DNA of 64,000 nt, from contig NZ_LJGT01000037.1 of NCBI RefSeq assembly GCF_001751365.1, positions 558,001 to 622,000 on the forward strand, written 5' to 3'. Position 1 is the first letter of the stretch. Every line of letters begins with the position of its first letter. The position numbers and the translations under genes were made by a program. A model generated the notes under the pieces. It saw nothing but the letters and a program-made list of their open reading frames with translations. It did no database searches and was not told where the DNA came from. The DNA comes from Streptomyces abyssalis (lineage in GTDB: Bacteria; Actinomycetota; Actinomycetes; Streptomycetales; Streptomycetaceae). Below are positions 50,371-58,363 of this stretch, piece after piece.

Positions 50371-51780
50371 GCGCGGGTCGAAGGAATCCGTGTCGACGGT
50401 GAGCGGCGCCGGGAAGGCGGCAGCGAGGTCGTCCCACCTCACGAACTTGAAGCCGGTGCTTTCCCGTTCGCCGTCGGCCGGCGTCGCCTCGCCGTCGTGG
50501 GTGGCCAGCAGTCCCTTGGGGAACGCCCTGCCCAGCGGGACGTTGAGCGCCATGGCGCCGTCGGAGTGCTGTACTCCGTCGGTCTCCGGCCCGTCCGCCA
50601 CGGTGAACGATCCGATGTACGGGTTGCGCCCGCCGCGTCCGTAGACCGCGAAGGTGTCGTCGCCCTGGCTGGAGGCGAGTACGTACCCCTCGCCGTCGCC
50701 CGCGTGATAGACCGTGACGCCCTCGGCGTCCGCGCTCAGACGGTTCCCGCCGTGTCCCGGATCGTTGTCCGTGTCGAGGACGCACTCCTCCTTCGCCTCG
50801 TCGTACGTCCACGGCACGCCGTACTCGCGCACCTTGTCGAACAGTGACGGGCCGCCGAACTCGCCGTCGTCGAGGGCGATCCGCCACAGGCCCACATCCT
50901 CCTGGGCCGCGTAGAGCACCCCCTTCTCCTGGTCGACGGCCATGCCTTCCACTTGGGCCCGCTCGCCCGGGTCCGTGCACGGCTCCCAGTTCTTCCCGTC
51001 CGGCAGCGTGAACGAGCCGGGCAGGTCTGCCGTGTCCTCGGTGGCGTAACCGACCCTGCCGCCCTCGTCCTTGAGCCTCAGCAGCTTCAGCCGGGTCTCC
51101 GCACGCCGTGAGACGACCGCGTACGCCTCGCCGTCGTCGCTGTAGGAGGCGAGTCCGTAGGCCGTGTGCTGCTCGTCGACCTCCTCCTCGTCCGCGGCGA
51201 ACACGGGACCCGCGGAGGCCGCGGTGACCTCGGTGAGCGGTGGTTCCCCGGCGGCGACGGCTGCCGGGTCGATGGCGTAGGCGCGGAGCCGGTCGCGGCC
51301 GCGGTCGCTGACGAGGGCCAAGTCTGTCGGGTGTCCGTCCAGTTCGAAGCCGTAGACGATGTCGACGTTGTTGAAGCGGCCGGGCTCCGATCCCTCACCC
51401 GGTGCGGGCGGTGCGCCGATGTGCTGCAGCCGCCGGCCGTTCAGCCCGTACACGTCGAGACCCGCGTCCTTGAGGGTGCCGAGGACGAGGCTGCGTCCGG
51501 GGGACTCCGGGTCGACCCAGACGGCAGGGTCGTCGGCGTCGGCGTTGCCGCCGGCTTCGTCGTCGTGCACGGCCGGGGTCTCGGCCGTCGCCGTCGTCCG
51601 CACCGGCTGCGGTGCGCCGCCGTCCGCAGGTGCGGCGGGTGCGGCCGCGGCGACGAGCAGCACAGCGGCCAGGACGGCCGCGTTGCGGGTGGCCGCGGGA
51701 CGGGCGACGGCGCTGCGGACGAGGGCGGTACGGGCAAGTGCGGTGCGGATGACGGCCGCACGGGCGGTGGAAGGTCTCAC
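50350..51780 (-). CDS. Secreted beta-propeller phytase (3-phytase)
   Basis: A 476-residue exported protein. The first 50 residues form an Arg/Ala-rich signal peptide with core NAAVLAAVLLVAAAAPAAPA. The mature part is a BPP-type phytase: DADDPAVWVDPESPGRSLVL at the first blade, NNVDIVYGF, DLALVSDRGRDRL, QVEGMAVDQEKGVLYAAQED, SADAEGVTVYH, and acidic Ca2+ ligands throughout. It would release phosphate from phytate outside the cell. The GTG at 51780 follows GAGGAG; the longer frame to 51855 is less likely. A single-gene unit; phosphate control is plausible but I see no PHO box. Confidence 0.88.
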   Translation of the reverse strand: MRPSTARAAVIRTALARTALVRSAVARPAATRNAAVLAAVLLVAAAAPAAPADGGAPQPVRTTATAETPAVHDDEAGGNADADDPAVWVDPESPGRSLVLGTLKDAGLDVYGLNGRRLQHIGAPPAPGEGSEPGRFNNVDIVYGFELDGHPTDLALVSDRGRDRLRAYAIDPAAVAAGEPPLTEVTAASAGPVFAADEEEVDEQHTAYGLASYSDDGEAYAVVSRRAETRLKLLRLKDEGGRVGYATEDTADLPGSFTLPDGKNWEPCTDPGERAQVEGMAVDQEKGVLYAAQEDVGLWRIALDDGEFGGPSLFDKVREYGVPWTYDEAKEECVLDTDNDPGHGGNRLSADAEGVTVYHAGDGEGYVLASSQGDDTFAVYGRGGRNPYIGSFTVADGPETDGVQHSDGAMALNVPLGRAFPKGLLATHDGEATPADGERESTGFKFVRWDDLAAAFPAPLTVDTDSFDPRDTDRRG

Positions 51781-51908
51781 GGCTCTCCTCGGGCAGGGAC
51801 ACGGGTTGACGCAAGCCTGAACCGGAGTGATGAACTCCCTTCCACCGCACGGCATCTGACGAAAGATCAGTGAATGACCGTCTCAGCGGTGGCGCGGATT
51901 CCGGTGGA

Positions 51909-52349
51909 TCAGAAGGCGAAGACGCTCCCGCCGGACTTGTTCATCGTGCAGGAGTTGGCGAACGTGTGCTGCCAGGAGACCCGCTGGCCCTTCCACACGC
52001 CGTCCGCCGTGACGACGACCGGGTCCCAGATCCGGGTGCACATCATCCCCGGTGCCGCGTCCGTCACGAGCTGCTGGAACCGGCCGTTGACGGAGCGTAC
52101 TTCGGCGCACGCGGTGCCGGCGGCGGGGTGGGTGCCGCTGGGCTTCGGAGCGCAGTTCAGGACGACCGCCCGCTCGACCGTGGTGGTCGCGGCGTCCGAG
52201 CCCTTGCCGACGGTCAGCACGAGAGCCGACGGTGCGTAGAGGCTCTTCGTCCCGGCGGAGTCGGCGTGTGCGACGCCGCCTCCGACCCCCGTCAGGCAGC
52301 CGACGGTGATCGCTGCCGCAGTACCGAGAACCTTGAGTCTGAACCGCAT
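51909..52349 (-). CDS. Subtilisin-inhibitor-like (SSI family) secreted protease inhibitor, P1 Arg
   Basis: A 146-residue exported inhibitor. A signal peptide ends at AHA, about residue 29. The mature domain has four Cys (66, 81, 104, 134) in the SSI pattern, the strand [13 protein letters not shown] and the terminal SGGSVFAF. The reactive loop reads MCTRIWDPV, which puts Arg106 at P1 and Ile107 at P1' where classical SSI has Met-Val. That predicts strong inhibition of trypsin-like rather than subtilisin-like proteases. The ATG at 52349 has GGAG eight bases upstream. Such inhibitors are secreted at high level and control developmental proteases. Confidence 0.92.
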   Translation of the reverse strand: MRFRLKVLGTAAAITVGCLTGVGGGVAHADSAGTKSLYAPSALVLTVGKGSDAATTTVERAVVLNCAPKPSGTHPAAGTACAEVRSVNGRFQQLVTDAAPGMMCTRIWDPVVVTADGVWKGQRVSWQHTFANSCTMNKSGGSVFAF

Positions 52350-53163
52350 TTCGAACACTCCTTCACTTGAGTTTCCAGATATCGGACGGATGTCGGACGA
52401 GGAGGACTCTGACGGAAGCCCGGCGGAAACGCACACCGAACGATCACTTCCGGTCACGGAGAGTGGACGGAATCCTGGTCGAGAGTGGATCCGTCCAGGT
52501 GGGAACGGTTGACCGGCCATTCGGGCATGTGTCCGGCATGTGGACAAAACGGCAGTGGTTCAACCGGAAACATCTTCCTGAGCTGCGGAAACGGACTCCT
52601 GTGCGGCTGTCCGGTCGCCTCATCTCGGCCGGAAAGCACCGCTTCCGGGCATGTGCACCAGACGGACCTGGCCGGTGCGGCCCGGCCGGTGCGGCCCGGC
52701 CGCCCGTGAGTGAAGGGGCGGGTCCGCGTGTGAAGTCGCAGCTCCGCCGGATCAATTGCCACAATTCCACGGGGATATTCACGGACATGCCGTAGAAAAA
52801 CCTCAGCACCGAAAGCGGATACGACGCCCGGGAACTGATTGTTCGTCCTGTTACGTTCCAGCCTTTTCTTCCCCGAGTGGCTTTCACCCGCCCACGGTTT
52901 CCCTGTTGACTGGACTGGGCGGGCAATCCGCGCCCGCGCGGCCGCGTACACGGCGGGGCATCACGATCTGAGTCCCCCGGCTTCCGTCGCCACGGGTGTA
53001 CGGAAGGCATGAGCGCAGGTCGGTGTGGAGGACCGGCGCTCGCCGGTCCGCCGGGACCGCCCGTCGCGGAGTCCGCCGAAGAGGCGGAGGAGCGCGCGAG
53101 TTGACGGAGTAAAGGCCACTCCGTGACTTGCCGGACATTGCACATATCCGCCGAGAGGACGCG
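52350..53163. other. 814-nt stretch without a recognisable gene
   Basis: No frame here shows family similarity. It contains a 14-base tandem duplication CCGGTGCGGCCCGG near 52673-52700, AT-richer segments around 52750-52870 and a control-like dyad just before the lectin gene. It probably holds the divergent promoters of the inhibitor and lectin genes plus unassigned sequence. Confidence 0.5.
53104..53124. promoter_or_regulatory. Dyad ahead of the lectin gene
   Basis: ACGGAGT (53104-53110), seven bases, ACTCCGT (53118-53124) form a perfect dyad that overlaps a -35-like TTGACG at 53101-53106. It lies 40 nt before the lectin ATG and could be an operator. Confidence 0.45.
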
Positions 53164-54174
53164 ATGACAGATTCCCGTGATGAACAGCAGGCCCAGGGGG
53201 ATTCCCGTGACGAGGAATCCGCCGCCTCCGCGCGCCCCGCGGAAGAGACGTCTGCTTCATCGCAGGATCAGGAAGAGCAGAACTCCCGGGCGCGCTTTGG
53301 CGCCCGCGGGGAGACCGGCACGGACTCCGGACCGCACGCCCGCACGGACGACGACGCGGAAGCCGACCGCGTCGTCACCACGGTGAACCCCCGGATCGTG
53401 CCCGCGGGTTCGCGGAATCCGGCACCTCCGGCGCCGCCGCCGAGCCGGACCCGCATGGCGGTGCTCGCCGCCGTCGCGGCCCTGGCCATCACCGGTCTGT
53501 CGACGGGTGCGTACATGCTGTACGGCGGCAGCGACGACGAGCAGATCTCCCGCTCCGGCGCCACACCCGGCCCGGAATGGCAGGGCGGCCAGGAGAACGA
53601 CGCGCCCGGCACGGCCCCGGCTCCCGGCGAATCCTCGCCCGGCAAGGGGAAGGGTAAGGAGCCCGGTGCCGGGCGCGGTCCGGATTCGAAGCCGCCCGGG
53701 GACGAAGGCAGGGACCGTCCGCCGGAGGGGGGCGGCGGAGGCGGGGCACCGGCGCCGGAACGCCCGCCGGGGGACGGCGGCGGCCCGGACGGCACCGTCC
53801 GGATCGGGAACCACAACTCGGACCAGTGCATCAATGTCCCTGGCGGCCGGGCGCAGGACGGCATGTTCCTGGAGATCCGCACCTGTTCGGGCGCCTCGTC
53901 GATGGAGTGGAGCTTCGAGGACGACGGCACGGTGCGGGCCTCGGGCCTGTGCATGGACGTCGCCAACGGGTCGCGTGAGAACGGCACCGTGATCCAGCTC
54001 GCCGAGTGCAGTGGCAACCCGGCGCAGCAGTTCGTCCTCAACGAGGCCAGCGACCTGGTGAATCCGCAGGCCGACAAGTGCGTGGCGGTCCGCGACGGCG
54101 ACGTACGCAGCGGCCAGCACCTCCAGTTGTGGGACTGCAGCGGCGACGACAGCCAGAAATGGAGCCCGGTCTGA
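53164..54174 (+). CDS. Membrane-anchored ricin-type lectin protein
   Basis: A 336-residue protein. Residues 1-95 are polar, Asp/Glu/Ser-rich and cytoplasmic; residues 98-120 form a single membrane helix; 121-210 are a Pro/Gly/Lys-rich extracellular stalk; 215-336 are a ricin B-type beta-trefoil with Q-x-W-like SMEWSF, PAQQFVL and the terminal SQKWSPV, and paired Cys. No catalytic domain is present, so it probably binds carbohydrate at the cell surface. The short signature repeat DSRDEQ/DSRDEE opens the protein. The ATG follows GAGAGGA. Similar anchored lectins are common in Streptomyces but of unknown role. Confidence 0.85.
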   Translation: MTDSRDEQQAQGDSRDEESAASARPAEETSASSQDQEEQNSRARFGARGETGTDSGPHARTDDDAEADRVVTTVNPRIVPAGSRNPAPPAPPPSRTRMAVLAAVAALAITGLSTGAYMLYGGSDDEQISRSGATPGPEWQGGQENDAPGTAPAPGESSPGKGKGKEPGAGRGPDSKPPGDEGRDRPPEGGGGGGAPAPERPPGDGGGPDGTVRIGNHNSDQCINVPGGRAQDGMFLEIRTCSGASSMEWSFEDDGTVRASGLCMDVANGSRENGTVIQLAECSGNPAQQFVLNEASDLVNPQADKCVAVRDGDVRSGQHLQLWDCSGDDSQKWSPV

Positions 54175-54197
54175 GGCGACGGACGGGCTGTTGCGAG

Positions 54198-54293
54198 GTG
54201 ACGGCCCGGCCTTGAGGCGTCTCGCCGGCGGACCTGGCCGGACCGGGTGAGTCGCGGACCGGTCACTGATCACCGGTCAGGCCGGGCCGTCAC
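54198..54293. terminator. Nested hairpins between convergent genes
   Basis: GTGACGGCCCGGCC (54198-54211) and its exact complement GGCCGGGCCGTCAC (54280-54293) enclose a second hairpin, GACCGGT (54257-54263) with ACCGGTC (54272-54278). The structure includes the last codons of the MFS gene. Confidence 0.65.
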
Positions 54294-55497
54294 CGCCCCG
54301 TCCCGCCTGCTGGAGTTGCCGCTCGGCGGACGGCTGCCGGGACTTCCGCCTGCTGCCCCGTACGGCCAGAGCGGTCGGTGTGATCAACGCGGTGAGCAGC
54401 CCTACGAGACCGATCGACACGGTGAGACTCGTCAGCGAGGCGACCCCGCCGACCAGCGGCGGGCCGCCGAGGAACCCGGCATAGGCGACGGTCGTGACGA
54501 AGCCGAGCTCCCGCTCGCCGCCGCTGCCGTCCTCGCGGCGGCCCGCGTCGCCGGCCAGCGCCATCGCGACCGGGAAGCAGAACGCCAGGCCCGCGCCGGC
54601 GAGTGCGAATCCGGCGTAGGCCACCGCTCCGGCCGGAACCGCCGCCGAGGCCGTGAGTCCGCAGGCGGCGACGAGTCCGCTGCCCGCGAGCACGCGGTAA
54701 GGACCGAACCGGGCCTCCACACGCTCGCCGACCAGCCTCGTCAGCGCCATCGTCACCGAGAAGACGGAGTACGCGGTGGCCGCGACGGCCTCCGTGACCT
54801 CACGTTCACGTACCAGGAACAACGCCGACCACTCGGCGCACGTGCCCTCGGCGACCGCGGCGCACAGCGCCACCGCCGCCAGCAGCCAAAGCCGCTTGCG
54901 CACAAGCACGTTCCGGAATCCGCCGCCGGTGTGCTGCTGCTCCTTCTCCGGCCGTTCCCCCGGCAGGCCCCGCCCGGTGCACAGCAGGGCCAGCAGCCCC
55001 GCCGCCGTCACGAAGCAGAAGTGCGCGGCCGGCGCCACGCTCAGTGCGGCGGCCAGTGCGGCGCCCAGCGACCCGAGCAGTCCGCCCGCGCTGAACCCCG
55101 CGTGGAAGAACGGCATCAGGGGACGGCCCAGCTCCCGTACGACGGCGACGGCCGCCACGTTCATCGCCACGTCGACCGTGCCCATCAGGCCGCCGAGACC
55201 GGCCAGCGCGAGGCCGAGCGTCAGCGGTGACCCCGCGAGGCCGACCAGGGGCAGCGCGAGGCAGGCGGCCGCGAGTGCCGCCACGATGACCCGGCGCGCT
55301 CCCCACGCCGCACACGCGCGCGCGGCCAGCGGCGCGGTGACGATCATCGCGATGCTGGGGCCGAGGAGCGCGAGCCCGAGCCCGGCCGGTTCCGCTTGCA
55401 CCTGCGAGGCGAGTGCGGGAACGCGGGCTGCCCAGGCTCCGTATAGCCCGCCGTTCACGACGAACACCACGGCCACGGCGGCGCGGTGGGAAACCAC
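54277..55497 (-). CDS. MFS transporter
   Basis: A 406-residue twelve-helix major facilitator. It opens VVFVVNGGLYGAWAARVPAL, typical of the sugar/drug exporter subgroup that includes fucose-permease-like and YbjJ-like proteins; FFHAGFSAGGLLGSLGAAL and the repeated loop GERVEARFGPYRVL are also visible. The C-terminal 30 residues are basic and Gln/Arg-rich. The start is GTG at 55497 after GAGGGG. It is divergent from the glycosyltransferase/radical SAM cassette and could export its product, but it could equally be independent. Confidence 0.85.
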   Translation of the reverse strand: MVSHRAAVAVVFVVNGGLYGAWAARVPALASQVQAEPAGLGLALLGPSIAMIVTAPLAARACAAWGARRVIVAALAAACLALPLVGLAGSPLTLGLALAGLGGLMGTVDVAMNVAAVAVVRELGRPLMPFFHAGFSAGGLLGSLGAALAAALSVAPAAHFCFVTAAGLLALLCTGRGLPGERPEKEQQHTGGGFRNVLVRKRLWLLAAVALCAAVAEGTCAEWSALFLVREREVTEAVAATAYSVFSVTMALTRLVGERVEARFGPYRVLAGSGLVAACGLTASAAVPAGAVAYAGFALAGAGLAFCFPVAMALAGDAGRREDGSGGERELGFVTTVAYAGFLGGPPLVGGVASLTSLTVSIGLVGLLTALITPTALAVRGSRRKSRQPSAERQLQQAGRGGDGPA

Positions 55498-55624
55498 GCG
55501 TGCCCCCCTCTGTCGGCTACGGATCTTCGGCTGCGCGGGAGGGTCAGGCTATTGGCAACTCCGCTTCCGTGGATGGAAGTTGATCGGATCGCGGTGTTCT
55601 CGTCAAACCTCAGCGGGGGTCACC

Positions 55625-55641
55625 TAATGTCTGGACCAGAC
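55625..55641 (+). promoter_or_regulatory. -10 box abutting a perfect palindrome
   Basis: TAATGT (55625-55630) is a good -10 with no clear -35. The palindrome GTCTGG, A, CCAGAC (55629-55641) overlaps its end and the expected start site, 35 nt before the glycosyltransferase ATG. It has the form of a repressor or antiactivator site. Confidence 0.45.
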
Positions 55642-55675
55642 TCAGCGGCACGTGAGGGCAGGAGTACCGGAGTCC

Positions 55676-58363
55676 ATGACCGTTCTGTGGGGAATATCGT
55701 TCGACGCCACTCCGATCTCCGGTGTGGTGGTGGAGTTCGTCAAGACAGCGCGGCACTTCCGGGAGCGGGGCTACCGGGTGCATCTGGATCTCGGCTACGA
55801 CGTGAAAGCCGACAAGAACGCGTTCTTCAAGCCCTACTCGGACGAAGCGGCGCTGCTGCCGCACTGGATACGGCTCGACCGCGTCGCAGGCCTCGACCAA
55901 GTCCCCGGTTACGACCAGGACTTCGTCTCCGACGTGCTGCGCGAATGCGTGCAGGACGGCGCGGGCGCCCACCTGCTGCCGCGCGTGGAAGCCGCCGCCG
56001 AGGCCATCAGCGAGCGCATCGTGGAGACCTGGGAGCGGCTCGATGTGTCGTACGTGCTGGTGGAGAACGGCACGCTCCCGGAGAACATCACCTACACCAC
56101 GGCACTCCGCTCGGCCGTCGAGCGGTACGGACGGCGCCGCCGGCTGGGGCGCTTCGTACTGTGGCGCGACCACGACCTGATGTGGCAGAGCGAGCCCGGC
56201 ACCGGCAAGTACGGCACCTTCCCCTACCCGAGAACGGTGGCGCCGGTGAACTCGCCGTACATCCGGTACCTCGCCCTGCACGAGGAGGCGCGCACCAAGA
56301 CCCTCGAATGGGTGCCGGACTTGGAGAACATCGACGTCCTGCCGAACACCTTCACGCACGCACCCACGGTCGGCGCCGGCGGTCCCCCCGGCACCCCGGG
56401 CGCCTTCTCGGCTCCCGGGCGGGAGCAGCAACACGGCAGTTTCCGGCGGGACTTCGGGATTCCCGAGGACGCGCCGCTCATCGCCCGCTTCACCAGGATC
56501 ATCCCTCAGAAGCGCATAGACCGTGACATCCATCTGGTGGCCCGTCTCGCGGACCGCGCCGACGTCCACCTCTTCGTCGCGGGCGACACGGGGGAGTCGC
56601 CCGAGGAACACAGCAGGCTCGTGCGCCTCGCCGAGTCCCTCGGCGTACGCGACCGCGTCGTCTTCGGCGGGCGGCTCGCGCCGCACGAGGCCGGTGCCGC
56701 AGCCGCACGCGGCGACGGACACTCGGTCCGCGACCTGCTCGCCCACGCCGACCTGGCGTCCTTCCTGACCTCCTACGACTACGAGAGCTACGGGAACCCG
56801 ATCGGCGAGGCGATCGCCTCGCGCGTCCCGTATCTGACCACCCGCTACCAGCTCTACGACACGGTGTACGGGGACAAGGGATTCCGCGCCCCCGTCATGG
56901 AACTCACCGACGGCGACCTGCCCACGCAGAGCTTCGTGGACAGCGTGGCCGAGCTGATCCTGGACGAAAGGAAGCGCGAGGAGATGGCGGACTTCAACCA
57001 CCGGCTCGGCGAGCGGCACTTCGGTGCCGACCGTGCGGGCGAGCTGCTGACCGAGCTGTTCCTGCCGCCCATGGGCGAGCGGACCCGCATGAGCGTCGTA
57101 CTGCCCGTCTACAACGAGGCGGAGAACCTGCCGGCCGTGCTGGACTCGCTGAACGGGCAGCGCGGCCCTGACGGCCCGCTGGACAAGTCGCTGTACGAGG
57201 TCGTGCTGGTCGACAACAACTCCACCGACGAGACGGTGCGGATCGCACGCCGGTTCGCCGCCGAGCACCCCGACCTGGCTCTGCACGTCGTCCCCGAGCC
57301 CGAACAGGGAGTGGCCTGCGCGCGGAAGACCGGCATGGACTTCGCGTCGCAGCGCAGCGAACGCCGCTCGGCACCCGACGCGGAGCGGCGCTTCTACCTG
57401 GTCTCGGCCGACGCCGACTGCCGCGTCGACGAGGGATGGCTGTGGGAGCTTCTGAACGCCATGGACTCGGGCAAGGCGGCGATCGGAGTGTGCGACTACT
57501 ACTACGCGCCGGAGCACTTCACCACGAGGCCGCGGCTGTGGGACGCCATCCAGCGCACGCTGCGCTGCCGTGCCGTGACGTTCGCGCTCTTCGGCGGTTT
57601 CCCGGACGGCAAGGGCTTCGCCGTGACCCGGGACGCCTACGAGAAGGTCGGCGGCATCGAGATCTTCTACCAGCTGCAGAACGGCCGGTTCGTCAACCAC
57701 CTGTCGGACGACTGGGACTTCGGCATCCTCGTGCGCGGCTCAGGGGAGGACATCACCTACGTGCCGGGCTCACGAGTGGAGATCAACCCCCGCCGGGTGA
57801 ACCACGCCATCGACGAAGTGATCACCGGGCGCGCATACGGCTCGGACGGGATCATCGTCATGCGCGACATCCGGCCGGAGTCCTCCGAGGACCGCGAAGA
57901 GGGCGGCCAGGGCACCGCCGAGCCCCCTGACCTCACGCCTGAAGAGGCCCTGCAGGCATGGGAGTTCTCCGTCAAGGACTTCACGCCCAAGAACACCATC
58001 CTGCCGGTGCTGCTGACGCCGTCCCTGCTCGACGACGACGCGGTCGTGGAGTTCTTCGGACCGTCGCTGGCCGAACGGCTCGGAAGGCGCATCGCCGAGA
58101 TCACGGACGAGATGCGCGTGGTCGACTTCACGCCGATCCACTCGTACAAGACGCCGTCCTACAGGCTGTACTTCGAGTTCGCCGACGAGATATTCGCCAG
58201 GCTGCGCGCCACCGTCGGCGAGGACATCGGCCATCCGCCGCCGCTGCCGGAGTGCCTGCGGGACGTGCCACCGGAGCGCTTCGCCGAGTTCGTCAAGTAC
58301 TACTGCGAGGACCGCGAATCCGGCGAGGCCCACAACTACTTCGGAAACGGGGGCGTGTTCTGA
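55676..58363 (+). CDS. Fused GT4-GT2 glycosyltransferase
   Basis: An 895-residue protein with two catalytic modules. Residues 1-460 are a GT-B domain (LWGISFDATPISGVVVEFV, then IARFTRIIPQKRIDRDIHLV and YDYESYGNPIGEAIASRVPY). From residue 472 a GT-A family 2 domain begins, MSVVLPVYNEAENLPAVL, with VDNNSTDETV, the metal-binding region SADADCRVDEGWL and LSDDWDFG. A C-terminal extension of about 190 residues has no recognised fold. Two sugars could be added in sequence. Its stop overlaps the radical SAM start (TGATG), so the two proteins are made together. An upstream in-frame GTG at 55652 is an alternative start. Confidence 0.85.
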   Translation: MTVLWGISFDATPISGVVVEFVKTARHFRERGYRVHLDLGYDVKADKNAFFKPYSDEAALLPHWIRLDRVAGLDQVPGYDQDFVSDVLRECVQDGAGAHLLPRVEAAAEAISERIVETWERLDVSYVLVENGTLPENITYTTALRSAVERYGRRRRLGRFVLWRDHDLMWQSEPGTGKYGTFPYPRTVAPVNSPYIRYLALHEEARTKTLEWVPDLENIDVLPNTFTHAPTVGAGGPPGTPGAFSAPGREQQHGSFRRDFGIPEDAPLIARFTRIIPQKRIDRDIHLVARLADRADVHLFVAGDTGESPEEHSRLVRLAESLGVRDRVVFGGRLAPHEAGAAAARGDGHSVRDLLAHADLASFLTSYDYESYGNPIGEAIASRVPYLTTRYQLYDTVYGDKGFRAPVMELTDGDLPTQSFVDSVAELILDERKREEMADFNHRLGERHFGADRAGELLTELFLPPMGERTRMSVVLPVYNEAENLPAVLDSLNGQRGPDGPLDKSLYEVVLVDNNSTDETVRIARRFAAEHPDLALHVVPEPEQGVACARKTGMDFASQRSERRSAPDAERRFYLVSADADCRVDEGWLWELLNAMDSGKAAIGVCDYYYAPEHFTTRPRLWDAIQRTLRCRAVTFALFGGFPDGKGFAVTRDAYEKVGGIEIFYQLQNGRFVNHLSDDWDFGILVRGSGEDITYVPGSRVEINPRRVNHAIDEVITGRAYGSDGIIVMRDIRPESSEDREEGGQGTAEPPDLTPEEALQAWEFSVKDFTPKNTILPVLLTPSLLDDDAVVEFFGPSLAERLGRRIAEITDEMRVVDFTPIHSYKTPSYRLYFEFADEIFARLRATVGEDIGHPPPLPECLRDVPPERFAEFVKYYCEDRESGEAHNYFGNGGVF

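Noticed and set aside
53731..53800. Gly/Pro-rich repeats in the lectin gene as a mobile or phase-variable element
   Set aside because: Composition is that of an ordinary extracellular stalk; no regular repeat unit is present.
55629..55641. DasR-type operator before the glycosyltransferase cassette
   Set aside because: The palindrome is GTCTGGACCAGAC, whereas DasR sites have TGGTCTAGACCA; the half-sites are arranged differently.
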